DNA from: Penelope pileata
Lineage: Eukaryota; Chordata; Aves; Galliformes; Cracidae
Reading direction: 5' to 3'
Assembly: GCA_013396635.1 (NCBI GenBank)
Contig: WBMW01003948.1
Span: 296,034-360,033 of the forward strand
Length of the DNA: 64,000 bases
Below, in pieces: positions 25,480-37,800 of this stretch (its first letter is position 1; every line of letters starts with the position of its first letter). The notes beneath the pieces are model-generated. The model made no database searches and was not told where the DNA came from. It saw only the letters and a list, made by a program, of their open reading frames with translations. The position numbers were made by a program, and so were the translations under genes.

Positions 25480-26594
25480 TACATCACCAAATGAGCTTCC
25501 AACTGCTTGAGTAGGACAGGGTCAGAAAAATGCTGGGAAAATGTGACCCATGCAGTCCATCTTTCCTTGGCCTGACCAGATGGAAGTCAGAAGGTGCCAA
25601 ATCTGGACTATACTGTGGGTGTGGTAGGACAGTCCCACCAAGACTGTCAATGTGCTCCATAGTCTTCAAACCGGTATGTGTCCTGGTGCTATCAAGTTGC
25701 AGGAGAAAGGTTGTCTTCTTCTCTCTCCTGACTCTGGCACTTTGAGCCTTCAGCTCAGTCAGCATTGTGATACAGTGGTCAGAGTTGAAGGTTTATCCAG
25801 ATTCTAGGAAATCCAGAAGGATCATCCCTTTCCTATCCCAACAGACAGCGTATATCACTTTGCCCACTGAGGGCTGTATCTTGAACTTTTTCTTTAATGG
25901 GAAATTCACGTCACTACCCCATCGATGGTCATTTTGACTCCAGCTCATAGTATTGACACCACATCTCATCACAGGAAACTGTCACCTTCAGCCTTGCATT
26001 GATTCAATAGGTCCTGACAAACTTGCATATGGTGTTCTTTCTATTCCTGAGTGAGTATTTGTGAGACCCACATGGCACAAACTTTGTGATATTCCAGCAT
26101 TGCCACCATTGTTTCCAACACATTGAAGCCAATAGTCAGCTTCTTACACAGTTCCCTGGTCACAGTCTGACAATTTGTGTAGATGAGCTGAGACACTCTT
26201 CATTTTGTGGTGTGATAGTTCTGCATGGGCATCCAGAACGTGGCTCGACTTTCACATCGTTGTTGCCACTGCTGAAATGTACCACCCATCACCTCACCGT
26301 GCTTACATCCACCGCTTGGTCTCCAGAAACTTTCAGCAAGTGTCAATGAATGTCAATGGGTGCAATATTTTCTGCATGGAGGAATTCAATTCCACACCTT
26401 TGCTGCAACCACACTTTCATGTCAGACACCATTTGGTCAGATTGCCTCTCTGCTGCCATCTGTCACACAGCAACAAAATGAAATAGAATATTGGTGGGAA
26501 AGTTCAACCTCTACTGCCACACATCCACTATCCGCCTCTGATGTTGTGGGTCAACATACTGAAATAAGAGGCATTGCTTTTGGAGCAGCCCCTG
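25480..26594 (-). mobile_element. Mariner DNA transposon copy 1 (Galluhop-like), 3'-truncated
   Basis: This is a decayed Tc1/mariner element read on the minus strand. The 5' terminal repeat is visible at the right end: 'aggcattgcttttggagcag' (26569-26588) followed by 'cccct', beside a TA dinucleotide at 26595-26596 as expected for mariner insertion. The left end lacks the last part of the element; similarity to copy 2 at 43.5-44.8 kb stops near 25480. Copy 2 extends about 200 bp further in this direction. I recall the chicken Galluhop / Mariner1_GG family as having this terminal repeat; this naming is from memory and not a database match. Confidence 0.9.
25484..26592 (-). pseudogene. Dead mariner transposase, copy 1
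   Basis: The cut-and-paste transposase is broken by stops and frameshifts. The longest intact piece is the minus frame 25484-25765. It contains the second catalytic Asp (codon at 25691-25693) and the third, in the SPDLAPSDFHL motif (codon at 25586-25588). These lie 35 codons apart, i.e. the D,D34D spacing that defines mariner rather than Tc1 (D34E). The first Asp survives in a CDEMW motif (codon at 25968-25970), a variant of the family's GDETW, in a segment closed by a stop soon after. The C-terminal end is shifted out of frame beyond the SDFHL region. There is no evidence of function. Confidence 0.92.
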
Positions 26595-26596
26595 TA

Positions 26597-28810
26597 GTTA
26601 TGCAGTCTTGAAGTTGACAAAACTTTATAGGCATAACTGTAACTATAACCTCTCTTATAACTCCAAGGTTTAGTTCAACAGCAGGTAGCAAAATAGTTGC
26701 TCTGTAACATTAGCAGATTTATGCTTGAAAAAATTATAAAACTGATAAGAAGAGATTCCAGTGCCTTATTGCCATGCTCAGAAATTGTGGAAGATAGTAC
26801 AAAAACACACATCTTTCACTAAAAATTCAAGGAGACATATAAAGTTAGTTTTGTCTTGAAACTGAGCTATTTGAAATCTAAATTCATATTTGACTTTGCT
26901 AGTTTTAATAAACATAATCAACATAATTATAGGAGTGATTTCCTATTTTAAGTGTTGAATGACTCAAGCAGGGGGAGAAAAGGAGAAAATCAAAACAGTT
27001 TAATAAAAAGTTTTCTTTCTTTCCTGCTTAAATTCCAAAATTAAGAAAAAAGGTTACCCTTTTTTTTTCAGTAAATCGATCTTTATTCTTCTTTAATTTT
27101 CTTATATAAATCTCCCCTTACAGACACTTCTCACACTCTCTCTTTTAACAAGCTCTATTCCGAAACTAATTGCTACCACTGAATTTGGAAGGAGGAAATC
27201 AGAGTGACATTCACGAGATGCAAGAAACCTCCTACTTCTGTCTGGTAGACTGATGTAGAAGAGCAAGGCTTGCTCCAGTAAAAATAACAGTTGAGCTTCA
27301 CTGAGAAATGCAAAATAGTGTTCCCAGCTTGGATGGTGACCACATTTTCCTTTGCGGTTTTGAGGCAATAAGGAATACCGTGGGGTGTTCCTGATCTCTA
27401 GCAAGGTTTGCTGCCCTAGCAAATAGCAGGGATTAGGGACTTGGCTGGTAACAAAAAGATAGCTCTAAAATGTATAATTCATGGTCTGAAATAATTTTGG
27501 ATACATCTCCTTTTTGTGTGGGTTTTAGTGGAGCTACATTCATAATGTGATTTAGTTATAACAGACTGAGCTGAATACAAGTATCCAAGCCATACCGGAA
27601 CCCGTAACTTTAAATTAGGTATTTTGTGGCTAGGATAAGAAACAATAAGCACTCTCAATAAGAGAACTGCTTAGGAAACCTGCTTATCACTGCTGAAAGG
27701 AATTGGTATAGGGAAAAATGTGACTTAAATAGCACCAATCTTTGTGACTTGTAGCTAACAACTCTGGTTAAAGAGTGACCTAGTGACAACTGGGATACAA
27801 TTGGGTGTCATGGTAAGATGTAAGACTGATTACATGTAGGAGTGCCAGACAAAAACAGGAAAATACTGAGAGAGAGATAGATTGGAGGAACTGAAGTAGT
27901 GGCAATGAAAACAAAAACAAAATAAGAAGTGAACAGGCCTTTATTTTGATAACTATGTAAACTCTCTACTTGCTGTCACTGAATAGTCATGAGGAAATGG
28001 TTAAGCCATATTTTGACCAAATTAGAAAAGACGTAGTTCTACATTTACTTTGCTTTCCACCTCTAATGTAATTCAAATATCTGGAATGCAAATACTGGGC
28101 ATCACCTTTGTATTCCTGAAATCATCTTGTGATTCTATTCTTGAATATTCTAATAACAAGACAAGTTGGATTCTTGCTGTTGAAGAACAGAGAGAGTGGA
28201 AAGGGAAAGAGTGAAACTGGTCAAACACACTGGTGGAAGAAGAACTTTATAAGTCATCTCAAACCTAGTACATCCTGTTTTTCGCTGCAAGGATTCATGA
28301 TAATGTATTAGCAATGTGTATTTGACTACCAATCTGTAGCATTTGGAGTTTTCTCCTGTTTTCCATTACTGTCTATCCGGTGAGAGCCAGGTGTGCAGAA
28401 ATGGTTCCATAAAGATGGCAGCTGGTAAAGGCTGAAATTGCAATGTAAACAGCCCGAGTTATGGATGTAAAGTTACTGCTTTGCTTACTTGCTGTCTCAT
28501 TTGCTGAAGGAAATTATGTTTGAGAGATCTAGAGGGACAGACTGGAACCAGTAATTACTAGCAGTAACAAAATGTAATGTTCCTTGTGTCATTGGCTCTA
28601 CTGCAGTAGCAATGTGGCTATGGATGGAGTCTACATGCCTTGTCAATAAGCTTCTCTGAACTCAGTTTTTCAGCCACTGGTGGCAGTGACACCACAGGTC
28701 TTGACTTCGCTGTACTGGACTTGTGATTCCTATTAGTCTTCTCAAGGGTGGAAATCAGAGGTGAAAGAACAAATTTTTATTTTTAAATATGCCTTTTAAA
28801 GACCTGATAA
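26597..28810. other. Unique noncoding DNA, no gene seen
   Basis: The longest frame is 106 codons on the minus strand (27102-27422), with no recognisable domain. A short T run lies at 27060-27069. Two mirror frames at 28129-28332 are symmetric shadows of each other. No CpG island, repeat body or RNA gene was recognised. Confidence 0.6.
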
Positions 28811-29156
28811 CGACCTTTTGGTATCTAAAAGGGGCTATGGGAAAGAAGAGGATAGACTTTCTAGCAGAGTCTGTTGTGATAGAACAAGAGGAAATGGTTT
28901 CAGACTGAAAGAGGGGAGATTTAGACTGGATATAAGGGAAAATTTTTTTATGACAAGGGTGGTGAAGCACTGGAACAAGTTGCCCAGAGAGGTGGTGGAA
29001 ACCTGGAGATGCTCAAGGTCAGGCTCCAGCATGACAGGCTGTTCAGGGCTCTGAACAACCTGATCTAGCTGTAGGTGTCCATGTTCATTGCAGGGGAGTA
29101 GGACTAGATGACCTTTAAAAGTGCCTTCCAACTCAAACAGTTCTATGATTCTATGG
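28811..29156 (+). mobile_element. CR1 LINE 3' fragment with intact tail
   Basis: Sense CR1 blocks run in order: 'tctgttgtgatagaacaaga' near 28870, 'tttcagactgaaagagggga' near 28899, 'gggtggtgaagcactggaac' near 28958, 'ttgcccagagaggtggtgga' near 28979, 'gatctagctgtaggtgtcca' near 29062, and 'ggactagatgacctttaaaa' near 29101. It ends in 'ttctatgattctatg', the CR1 terminal octamer repeat. It is closely related to the copy at 61.3-61.7 kb (the same 'gatctagctgtagatgtcc' type 3' block), so both probably belong to one subfamily. It is 5'-truncated and noncoding. Frames crossing it on both strands are accidental. Confidence 0.96.
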
Positions 29157-29589
29157 CGCTGCCTGAGCATCTAGTTTAGTCATTACCTCCGTTTTCTTGT
29201 TTGAAAAATTAAAATATAGCTACTTGTTGCACTGGAATATCATAAAGATTATCTCAATGGTTATAAACTCCTTCTGGAACTGTACAAGTATAAGTACTAT
29301 TTGTATTCAAGGACCTGCAAGGAGTGTGTGTTATAAACTAGAGCTACTCTTCTGTGTTTGTTTTGCTTATATATCTGGAGTATATGAGTAAACGCAGTTT
29401 AGAGAGCAAACATTTGGTAGCATGATGCGTGAAAAAAACCCAAGGTACCTAGGTGTGTCCAAATGTGAAAGGACTGATGAACATTTTAAATAAAACGGGA
29501 AGGTTTCTGATCAGAAATACCAGCAGACACCTGTATCATTTTATATATGTATGTACATACGCATATATACACACAGACCTTGCCATGTT
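29157..29589. other. Unique AT-rich noncoding DNA
   Basis: Nothing gene-like is present. An imperfect alternating (TA/TG/CA) run at about 29542-29577 is simple sequence. Confidence 0.6.
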
Positions 29590-30110
29590 CTCTTTCAGCT
29601 AACCTTTATGCGAGAGAAACTTCTGCTGAAGTCAAATGACCAGGAGGACAGCAGCAGCTGATCATGGTGCCTGCCGGGTGCTGTTGGGTACGTCTCCGCA
29701 GCACCAGGATGGCTTCCTTCACTACTGCCACTGACCTTGCAAACAGCTCCGACAAAGGTCGGAATGGATTCATTGATCAGCCAGGCCAAGCATATGACAG
29801 TCTGTGCCTTAATTGAATCCCAAAAGGGGGTAGACTGGGTTTTTATTACAGAGGCCAGACGATAGCACTCATTAAAAGCTCCACAGACTGTGTGGTTTAC
29901 TAATTAGTTTATTATACAGACACCTTGACGATGGGCAAAGTTGTCATTTTGCCCTTTATCGCACAGGGGATGTTGTTAAAAGTTTAATCAGCTAACACTG
30001 ACCAACTCAGCTTGGCAGGCTGTGGACGGTCATTACTGAGGTCACCCCTGCTGTAGCAATCCTGACAGGGTCACAGCATGAATCTTCAATAAAAAGCGCG
30101 TTACATAAGG
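29590..30110. promoter_or_regulatory. Candidate conserved regulatory block
   Basis: About 520 bp is clearly less AT-rich than its surroundings, has no repeat signature and has dense transcription-factor-like words. These include 'cagcagctgatc' (E-box like) near 29652, 'cttaattgaat' near 29809, 'actaattagttta' near 29900, 'cgatgggcaaagttg' near 29930, 'gccctttatcgcac' near 29952, and 'gtttaatcagctaa' near 29981. The minus frame at 29595-29789 (64 codons) has no known domain. The patch looks like a vertebrate noncoding enhancer core more than an exon, because both strands lose open frame within it. This is inference; an unannotated exon is the alternative. Confidence 0.35.
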
Positions 30111-33100
30111 TAAGAGTGCACCTGAAAGGGAACCAGGAAAAGAGATGTGCTCAGCAGGGAGTGGGAAACAGATGGACTGTTAGGACAAGTGAAGCCTGTT
30201 ACAGTTTCTCTTTGCTTACATTGTTTAACATATGCTTTTTGGAAATACGGGGAGCTCTGAGCTATTGCTGTGATAAGTTCATTAGAAGGCAGGATAGCTT
30301 GAACCGAGTGCTGTGTGAACAGGCATTCAGTATCTCAGGATTTGAGGAAGCAGGGGTGATTTCCCTAGTTTAGCAATTCCTAACACACAGGTAATGGGCT
30401 GGTCCAGAGCACTGAAGGACTAGCAGTGGGAAAACTGAAGAGTGGGAAAACACAAGTTGCCCCCTAAACTTGCTTTTCTTTCTGACAAATGCTGGTCAGT
30501 TTTGTACTGTGCCTTGGCATATTTATCTCCTTCAGGTGTGGGCATGTGCTACAGCTTAGAAAAGCTTTTTATAAGGTTACATTTATCTAGTTTCTCTGCA
30601 GTGGCAGAAGACCCGGCAGAGTTCATGGCCCGTTAACACCGAGCCTTACCCAAACACCTTGCTATGTCCCACATCAGAAGGCATGGAGTATAACTAGATA
30701 TGTCAGATAAAGTGTGGTGTAGAAAACTGAGACAAAATAACTGAGTAGAATCCCTCATCCTCTTTTCAGAGGCCTGTTGACTGAACAATGCTGCAACTCG
30801 ATCATTTTTCTTTGGAAACCAGCTAAAAAGAAAAATATGTTCATCATATTGTCTGACTGTCAGTCACACTTATAAAACAGCTTCAGTTAAATCTGATTGG
30901 ATAGGGATTCCAGTTCCTTTGAATCTTCTTGAAGTTGGCATTTTCTGAAAAATCTGGTAAAAGAGAACCATTTCTAATGATTCCCTTGTGGAAAAGAGTC
31001 TTGAGAAAGGGATGGAAAGAAAATGAGTTTATTGAGGTTGATATCTGTAGAGGATATGGGACAAAATTGCAGATAAAATGAGACTTTGTTAATTGTAGCA
31101 CACAGAAAAAATAATTTATTTAGGTTCAGGGCAGCGTGACAGGAAAAGAGAAGCGCAATCCAAGTGTTGCACAGGATCATAACAAAAACAAAGTAGACAT
31201 GAGCTCAAAAGGAATCTTTTGAGTCTGAGTTTCAGCTTATGTGGTCAGCAGTGCGCCATTATATCATCTACAACCCATAAGTGAGTGGGCCTGAAAGCAC
31301 ACATTACTGGAAGAGGGAAACAAAGATCCACAATACTGCGTCTCAGTTACAGCCTGTGACTGAAAAACATACTGTTCAAACTGGAAGAATTTAGTCGATG
31401 TGGTGACTTTATTACCTTAATAGAGTATTAAGATATTTATTATTGGTTCCAAGTTACCTAGGACAGACTGCATATTGGTTTTGCTACGAAGCACCATCTG
31501 TATTCTCTCTCTGTGACATGAGTTTGGGTTTCTTGTTTTAAATACCATTCACAACCATCAGCTGTAATTCCAGATCGTCACTTCACAAACTAAAAAAATA
31601 TATTACAGGATGTACTATCCTCTGGGAGCTGGAGCAGAATATGCATTTGTTTCATTTCTATTTATTTTTATTTATTTTTATTTTTTGTAGACATCAGCTG
31701 AAATCCAGGCTTTGGAGAATCAAAATTACAGGTGTTCCTAGTAAAGACAGTAGACAGTAGAGAATTTCACCCAGAATACCAGTATCACTGCATATTTTTG
31801 AGGCATGCTTCCTCTATCCATATGCCATTTATGTTTACATCCCATCCTGAATGAAAGTGGAAAGGTAGGAGGTCAGTTTTCTTCTTTCACGGTGAAGTTT
31901 TTTTCCTGTTCCAAGTATCTAATGCATCTACTACTTCTCAGTCATGGAAGACTTAAATGGCATAATTCATGTCACTCATGTTCAACCCAGCATTACTAAA
32001 AGACTGTTAGTCTTATATAAACACAAAGTGCAACCTTGAAATGGGTAGCCTGGTATCTGTGTTTGGCTATGGCATAAACCATGGCCCTGATTCTCCCATG
32101 TTCAGGGTGAGAATTTTGTCAGACTACTCTGTAGCTTGTTTCCTTTGCCAATAAGTAAATTTCTAGTGCAGAGGAGATCATATACATCAAAATCTTATGC
32201 TGTTCTGGAGCTGAGATGTAGAGATGGTCCCAGATGGCTGCTGTCACCGTTGTATTCCCATGCAAAAGCATACAGGTTTACAGGAAGATAACCTAGTGTG
32301 CTGCAATGTGTACTATTCATTTTCATTCAGACATTAGCATAAGGTGCAGTGGCAGCAAATTTATATCTGTCATCATATGGAGTGAAAATCAATGAGTGTG
32401 TACTTACAATATGTCCTGAGCACAGCACTCTGTGGGGCGTGCAATAAAGGGAATGTAAGAGGGAGCCAACTCCATCACAAAACACAACAAATGCATTTCT
32501 ATTCAGGGCAACATTATCTAAATGCTTAGGGCAAGAATGGAAGAATATATGACAGACCCTCAACTTGCATTCATCAGCACAGTACCCCTACCTTTAATTT
32601 TTACTGGCTGAGCTTGGCCTGTGCCTCTGTTTGAAATGTGAATTCATTCACATTACCCATGCAGGAACCTGGCCAGAATATACTGCAACACCAGGGCTAG
32701 CAATGGGTCATGTAAAATGGAGGTACCACTGCTAGTTAACATGTCTTGGTAGTCACCCCAGGAGTCTTCTCAGAGTGACAGATTGCTCTGTTACAACCAC
32801 AGAGGCAAATGCTCCATCATTAACTCACTTTAAAAAAAGCTGCTTTAACTGTGAAACTAAAAGACTCCAACTTTTCCTTTTGCTGTAGCTCCCTCAGGCA
32901 ATGAAGGAATTTGTGATGTGTGTCAATGAGACATTTGAAATCTCACACATTTAAATCGTCCTAACTTCAGCAGCATTTTAAATACACTGAAACTAGCGGC
33001 ATTTCTAAATTCAAACACTTAGCAGTTTCCTTCCCACAAGCTTGCTCCTACAAGCCTCAAAGGCAGTAGAAAATGTTATTATGCGAACAAAGCTTCTCTC

Positions 33101-33230
33101 TGTAACTGAATTAAATATAAATCCATTAAAAAGAGAGATATAATATAGTAATTAATACTTTGTACTACTCTATTACCTTTCTACTGCAGACTAAAGGTAT
33201 TAATTCAGCCATAGCCCATCATTTCTCTTG
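30111..33230. other. Unique noncoding DNA, no gene seen
   Basis: Frames of 60-85 codons occur on both strands without recognisable domains. An ATTTATTTTT-type low-complexity run lies at about 31660-31686. No RNA gene, CpG island or clear transposon was recognised. Confidence 0.6.
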
Positions 33231-33345
33231 CCATTTTATAAATAGAAAAATTGAGGAACAAAGGGCCAAAGTGATTTGAGTGAATTCAAAAGGAAAATCA
33301 GCATCAGGACAGGCATAAAATTCTGAAAATCTGTTTCTCAGTGTT
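33231..33345 (+). repeat. Possible ancient MIR/L2-like fossil
   Basis: The plus strand reads 'ccattttataaatagaaaaa' (33231-33250) then 'ttgaggaacaaagggccaaa' and 'gtgatttgag'. It follows the MIR/L2-type pattern 'ccattttacagatgaggaaa ctgaggca.agag..aagtgacttg' in the right order and spacing, but with many substitutions and without the diagnostic 'cacacagcta' block. It could be a very old SINE/LINE fossil shared by amniotes, or chance. Confidence 0.45.
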
Positions 33346-34149
33346 ATACCATCTGATCTTTCACCAACCCTACCATAAAGCAGAGAGACACTAGAAAAAA
33401 AGACGCCACTAACTGCACTGTATGACCTCTACAACAGAAAACAACAATGAATCCTTAGTCCTCCAGTCTCAGCCTCAAAATGATGTATGGCTCAGTAGAA
33501 ATATATCTCTATGTATCATGGACATTGTTTCAAGCTACCACATGCATTTGGTGGTGTGCAAACCATGACAACTTCACTGCATCATGTGTGGTATTTTTCA
33601 ATGTGCATAAAGGAAATCTCATAATCCTGTCCTCTAGTCTTTTACTATATAAGTCAGTGAGGTGGTCCCATTACGTTCAGTGGTGTGAGACTGCAGTTAA
33701 GCAGTGATTAAGAGTCACACAATGCAGCCCACTGGAGGGATGAGCAGTGTTCTGGCTAACAAGATTGGCAAACATGCTCTTTTGAAATGCTTAGAGATGC
33801 CGCATTAGAAAAAGCATCAGCACATGGAATTAGTGTTTTGCCCTCACACAGACATAAATCTGGGTCTCACTCAGCCCTGTGGAAGGATGGACTTGTTTAT
33901 CCTCCAGAGAGATTTTACGTGGCACCATCAGACTGTCCACAATGCAAAATCAGTCCTTTAGTGATTGCTTGTGAGCACTCAGGACGACAAAGCATTTCAT
34001 TAATCGTCCATTCCTAATCAGTCTCTTAATAGATCTATAAATGAATAAATACCCTAGGGAAATTGCTACTTCAAAAAAGGAAGAAATTGGGTACCACTTT
34101 GAATATTGGCAGACACAAGAGTTGCCTTTTAACTCTGGAGTCATTCAAC
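33346..34149. other. Unique noncoding DNA, no gene seen
   Basis: Two plus frames of 75-76 codons and a minus frame of 64 codons have no recognisable product. Nothing repetitive was recognised. Confidence 0.6.
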
Positions 34150-34800
34150 TTTTGTTGGAGTGTTACATAAAAGCTTTTAATTTACCGAGTACCTTTTTGT
34201 GAGTTGAGGGGATCATTTGTGACTAATGAAGAGCAGAGAACATTTTAATAATAGTGACAACTGGCTTTGATATTAATATTGTCTCTAAAAAAGTCTCTTT
34301 TGAAGTCTCTGAGATTAGGAAAACCCTTTATATTTTATCCAACCGTGTTAATAAAATTGCCTTGCCTACATAATGCTCTCTCCAAAGCAAAAGTAATTTT
34401 CCCCCATTTAGTTCCCTGTGCTATCCTTTGGATATTTTTATATATTTTTTTTCTTATTTGTCATTTTCTTGTGCATCAACATTTTAAATTTTTTTGTTAA
34501 GTAAATTTCAGAAACCATACTTAAATGAAAACCCAAGTGTAATGTTCTATTTCTTACAGGAACTTGAACATATTTCACATCTTCAAAAACGGCAGCGTTT
34601 TTCTGTATATCATAGATATTTCTTGGGACATTTTCGGGGGGAGATGGGACCATATTTATATTCATGTTTAATGTTTCTTAGATCTTCTCGAGCCTATTAA
34701 AGGATCGAAAAAACAGGTCACCTAAAAACAACATTGTTAGGTGAAAATACTTTCACACATTTACCTAATCTAGGAGGTTTAGGTGACATCCAGAAACAAA
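34150..34800. promoter_or_regulatory. Candidate regulatory block with alternating TTAGGTGA motifs
   Basis: This is a repeat-free, AT-rich stretch that ends in a compact motif cluster. GGTCACCTAAA lies at 34716-34726, TTAGGTGAAA at 34737-34746, TTTACCTAA at 34760-34768 and TTTAGGTGAC at 34778-34787. These are four copies of a (T)TAGGT(G/C)A-like word, alternating in orientation within about 72 bp, so that outer and inner pairs form nested inverted repeats. The word fits a nuclear-receptor half site (AGGTCA/AGGTGA) and also the CACCT core bound by ZEB-type zinc fingers; which applies cannot be decided here. The segment also contains a plausible 3' splice site at 34559-34560, described as a finding. 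Confidence 0.35.
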
Positions 34801-37800
34801 CAAATTTAAAATGTTGCTGAAAATGACATTATCAGTTTATAAAGGATACCCTCCCTTGAAATGTTATGCTGCTCCAAGAGGATTTGCCCTGGGACTTTGA
34901 AAAAAAGCCCAAATTAATGTGAGACTTTTATCCTCCTTAGTGTCATGCACTGTCCCTACATGTTTTTCCCCATGAAAAATGCATTGGAGTTTTATATATG
35001 ACATGGTCAAGTTTTATTTTGCTGTAGGAGTACTGAATAGAAGCCTTCTTCGGGAAGGTCTCCATTTTGTAGAAATTATAGCGGAAGGAAAAGAAAATAC
35101 TAATCTCATGTTCTAGGTCTTTTATTCTATGAACAATGCCATACAAATGTTACTTAAATATGACAGACACTAAGACCGTATCACCTGTCTAGGTAGACAG
35201 AGAGATAACCACAGCTGAAAGTAAGTTACTTCTGTTTTGTTTGTGATTTCTGCACTTTATCACATCTCACAGACTTGTTTGTTAAAGTGAAACAAGCATT
35301 ATCTCTGTATTGAGAGACAACATTTAGTTCCACTAAAGGAGCTCAGCTACTAAGGTAGGACAAATAACTGATATGAAAAATGTTTCAAAATATTGATAAA
35401 AACAATACAATGGAAATAGCTCTTTACAGGCCTAAGCTCTGTTCTTGCTTAGTCTTTTGTGTCTAAAAAGAGACCTACTCAATTTTCCTGTAGTTTTCAG
35501 AGAGGGTTACAAGTTAAAGCAATACACTTGCTTAAGAATCTTGTTGAATCAGGACTGCATATGATGTATTAGAAGTCATGAATCATTTGAAGCATAAAAC
35601 AGAAAAATTTCTTTTTCTTCAGTTTCTTTCGTACTGCCCGTGATGTATTTCCTCAAGCTCTTCCTTAATTAGGGAAGTTAAGAAGAGTAATTCATCTCCA
35701 GTTGTTTCCTCCTGCCAGCAGCAGTAGGGGCATTAGCATAGACGGTTCCAGTCATTTTACCATGTGCTCTAACAATACTGAGTAGGTTCTCTTCAGTCCC
35801 AAAAAGCAATGATGCTGCTCTTGGTACCTTTTTCAAAGAATAGACAGCACAGACAGCAGGATGCAAACACAGAATGAAACAAATCTTCCACCTTATGCTG
35901 ATTTCTGAAGATGGCTTGAGTTCTTGATATGTTCAACATGGTTCAGCTTTATTATGCTTAGTAAGGGACAGAAGGGTTGCAACCACCTCTCCTCTTGGCA
36001 GAGCCATTCATGACACACATTTTAGGTGGTTCTCACCAAATCCAAGTCTGGTTCTGCTTTGTTTTAAGCTATTTTTATTTATAGGAGAGATTGCAAGTTT
36101 TCTAATACCTGGAAGCAGAAACTCCAGGCATATGTTTAAACGTGCAATTTTAACACAGAAAGAAGTTTACTACTGGGTAACTAGACATATGCCTACAGTT
36201 AATATTTAGACAAGTGTCTAACAAAGGGTCTAGGCTGCTGACTCAGTCTTCACCACATATATAGGGATGCTGTCACTGGAGTAAAGGTGACCAAGAAGGT
36301 TACAAGGGGCCACAGAGGTACCTGTGATCTTCAGGAGCCAGAGTGCCCTCAGAGACTCATTCAATTCTACCGCACCTCAAAGTGGGAGGAAGAAAGCACC
36401 TAGGTGAAGATTCGTTCAGATGAAGAAACCTTTCATGGGAGTTTCTATAATGCTTCATCTTGAATGACTATGTGGTAACGGGAGCTGGATGACTGTATAA
36501 TAAGGCTCAGTGGCTCTCTGATAGAAACTTTCATAAAGGAAAAAGTTACTGATGAAAGTGAATGGGATTTGTGTGTGTGTGTGTTTCTTGTGCAGCTTGA
36601 GGATTCATCTGGATTCCAGTGCCTGTAAGATGAGGGACAACAGGGGAGCAGGCCACAAACCTGAACTCCCTGTGCTCTCTTCCTGAAAGTGAAGGAAGAG
36701 CATCAAAGGGAATGAGAGTGACAGACTCTCTCACTGAAAGGCATTGTATATTCTTGCTTTAGGTCACAGGCATGGTTTGCATCACAGAGTGAAGCCTGTC
36801 TAATTTAACATTTATGAACTCCTCACTTCTAGGGTGAAGTCTTAAGTGGACTTGGAAAATTGAGGTGATGTGCAGAGTAATATAGTCATATTTTTTATTT
36901 TTTATTTTTTTTTAATTTTACTTTTAGCAGACCAAAAACTTTTCATTTATGCCTATATGTTGGATGCCTCCTTTATTACAAATTCTTACTCTCCTTTCCT
37001 AGTATCTCTTCTTTGTCTGCTCATCAGGCTGAAAAAGAGAAGACCTACAATGTTACCAAGTTTATACCAACATTTTTACATGTATACTTCTTTTGTTCAT
37101 GTAATATACTAAAGCATTACAACATGTAGTAGTAAAGAAGTCATCAGTAAAGCATATGCAAATTGTTCCCACCAAATGCTAAGGAGAATATTGCCTAGTT
37201 GATATTTCTACATTCATGTGACATTCACTTTTGCATAAGGTTCAATAAATGAAGAAGTGAGAAAAGTAATATATGTAAAATGTTTATTATAAGAGGTTGG
37301 GACTAACATTGTACAGAACTATAATTACTTTTTAGTAGTTCTGAGAAAAAGTCTAATCTAGATTTTTTTCTCAAGAATTTAATAATTTTGCTGATGGTGA
37401 AAGGTTTTTTTGAAATAGCTTTCAAGCTATGTCATCTTCTTACTAATTTGATTTTTCAAGAGCTCAGCATGCAATTTGTTATATACATATTTCTATATAT
37501 GTGTGCCTGTTCTGTAATCATGCGGTCTCAACTGAGATCAAATGGGGTCACTTGAGTTAGCACTCACGTTTGCACTGCAATTGTGAGCTTGCGTACTGTG
37601 AATGTACTAAGGCAGTGTTCCAGCACTGTACTCTAGTAGCAGACTTCAGCAATAAGGTGTCTTTGAAATGCAAAATGTCTGGGGGAGGAGCTCTGTTGTT
37701 AGATGTTCTTACATGGATATTATAAAGTGAAGTATAAGAAAATGTCCATTCCTGAATTTCAGTGCAACTCAAGATAAGTACACTGAAAGCCTGAATAAAG

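Noticed and set aside
26086..26611. Overlapping plus-strand frames of 83-93 codons
   Set aside because: They run antisense through the dead mariner transposase and are shadows of it. The same applies to 44173-44766.
28818..29170. Frames of 71-111 codons on both strands
   Set aside because: They lie within the CR1 3' fragment, whose conserved part is noncoding 3' sequence. Similar accidental frames occur at 48869-49504 and 61432-61647.
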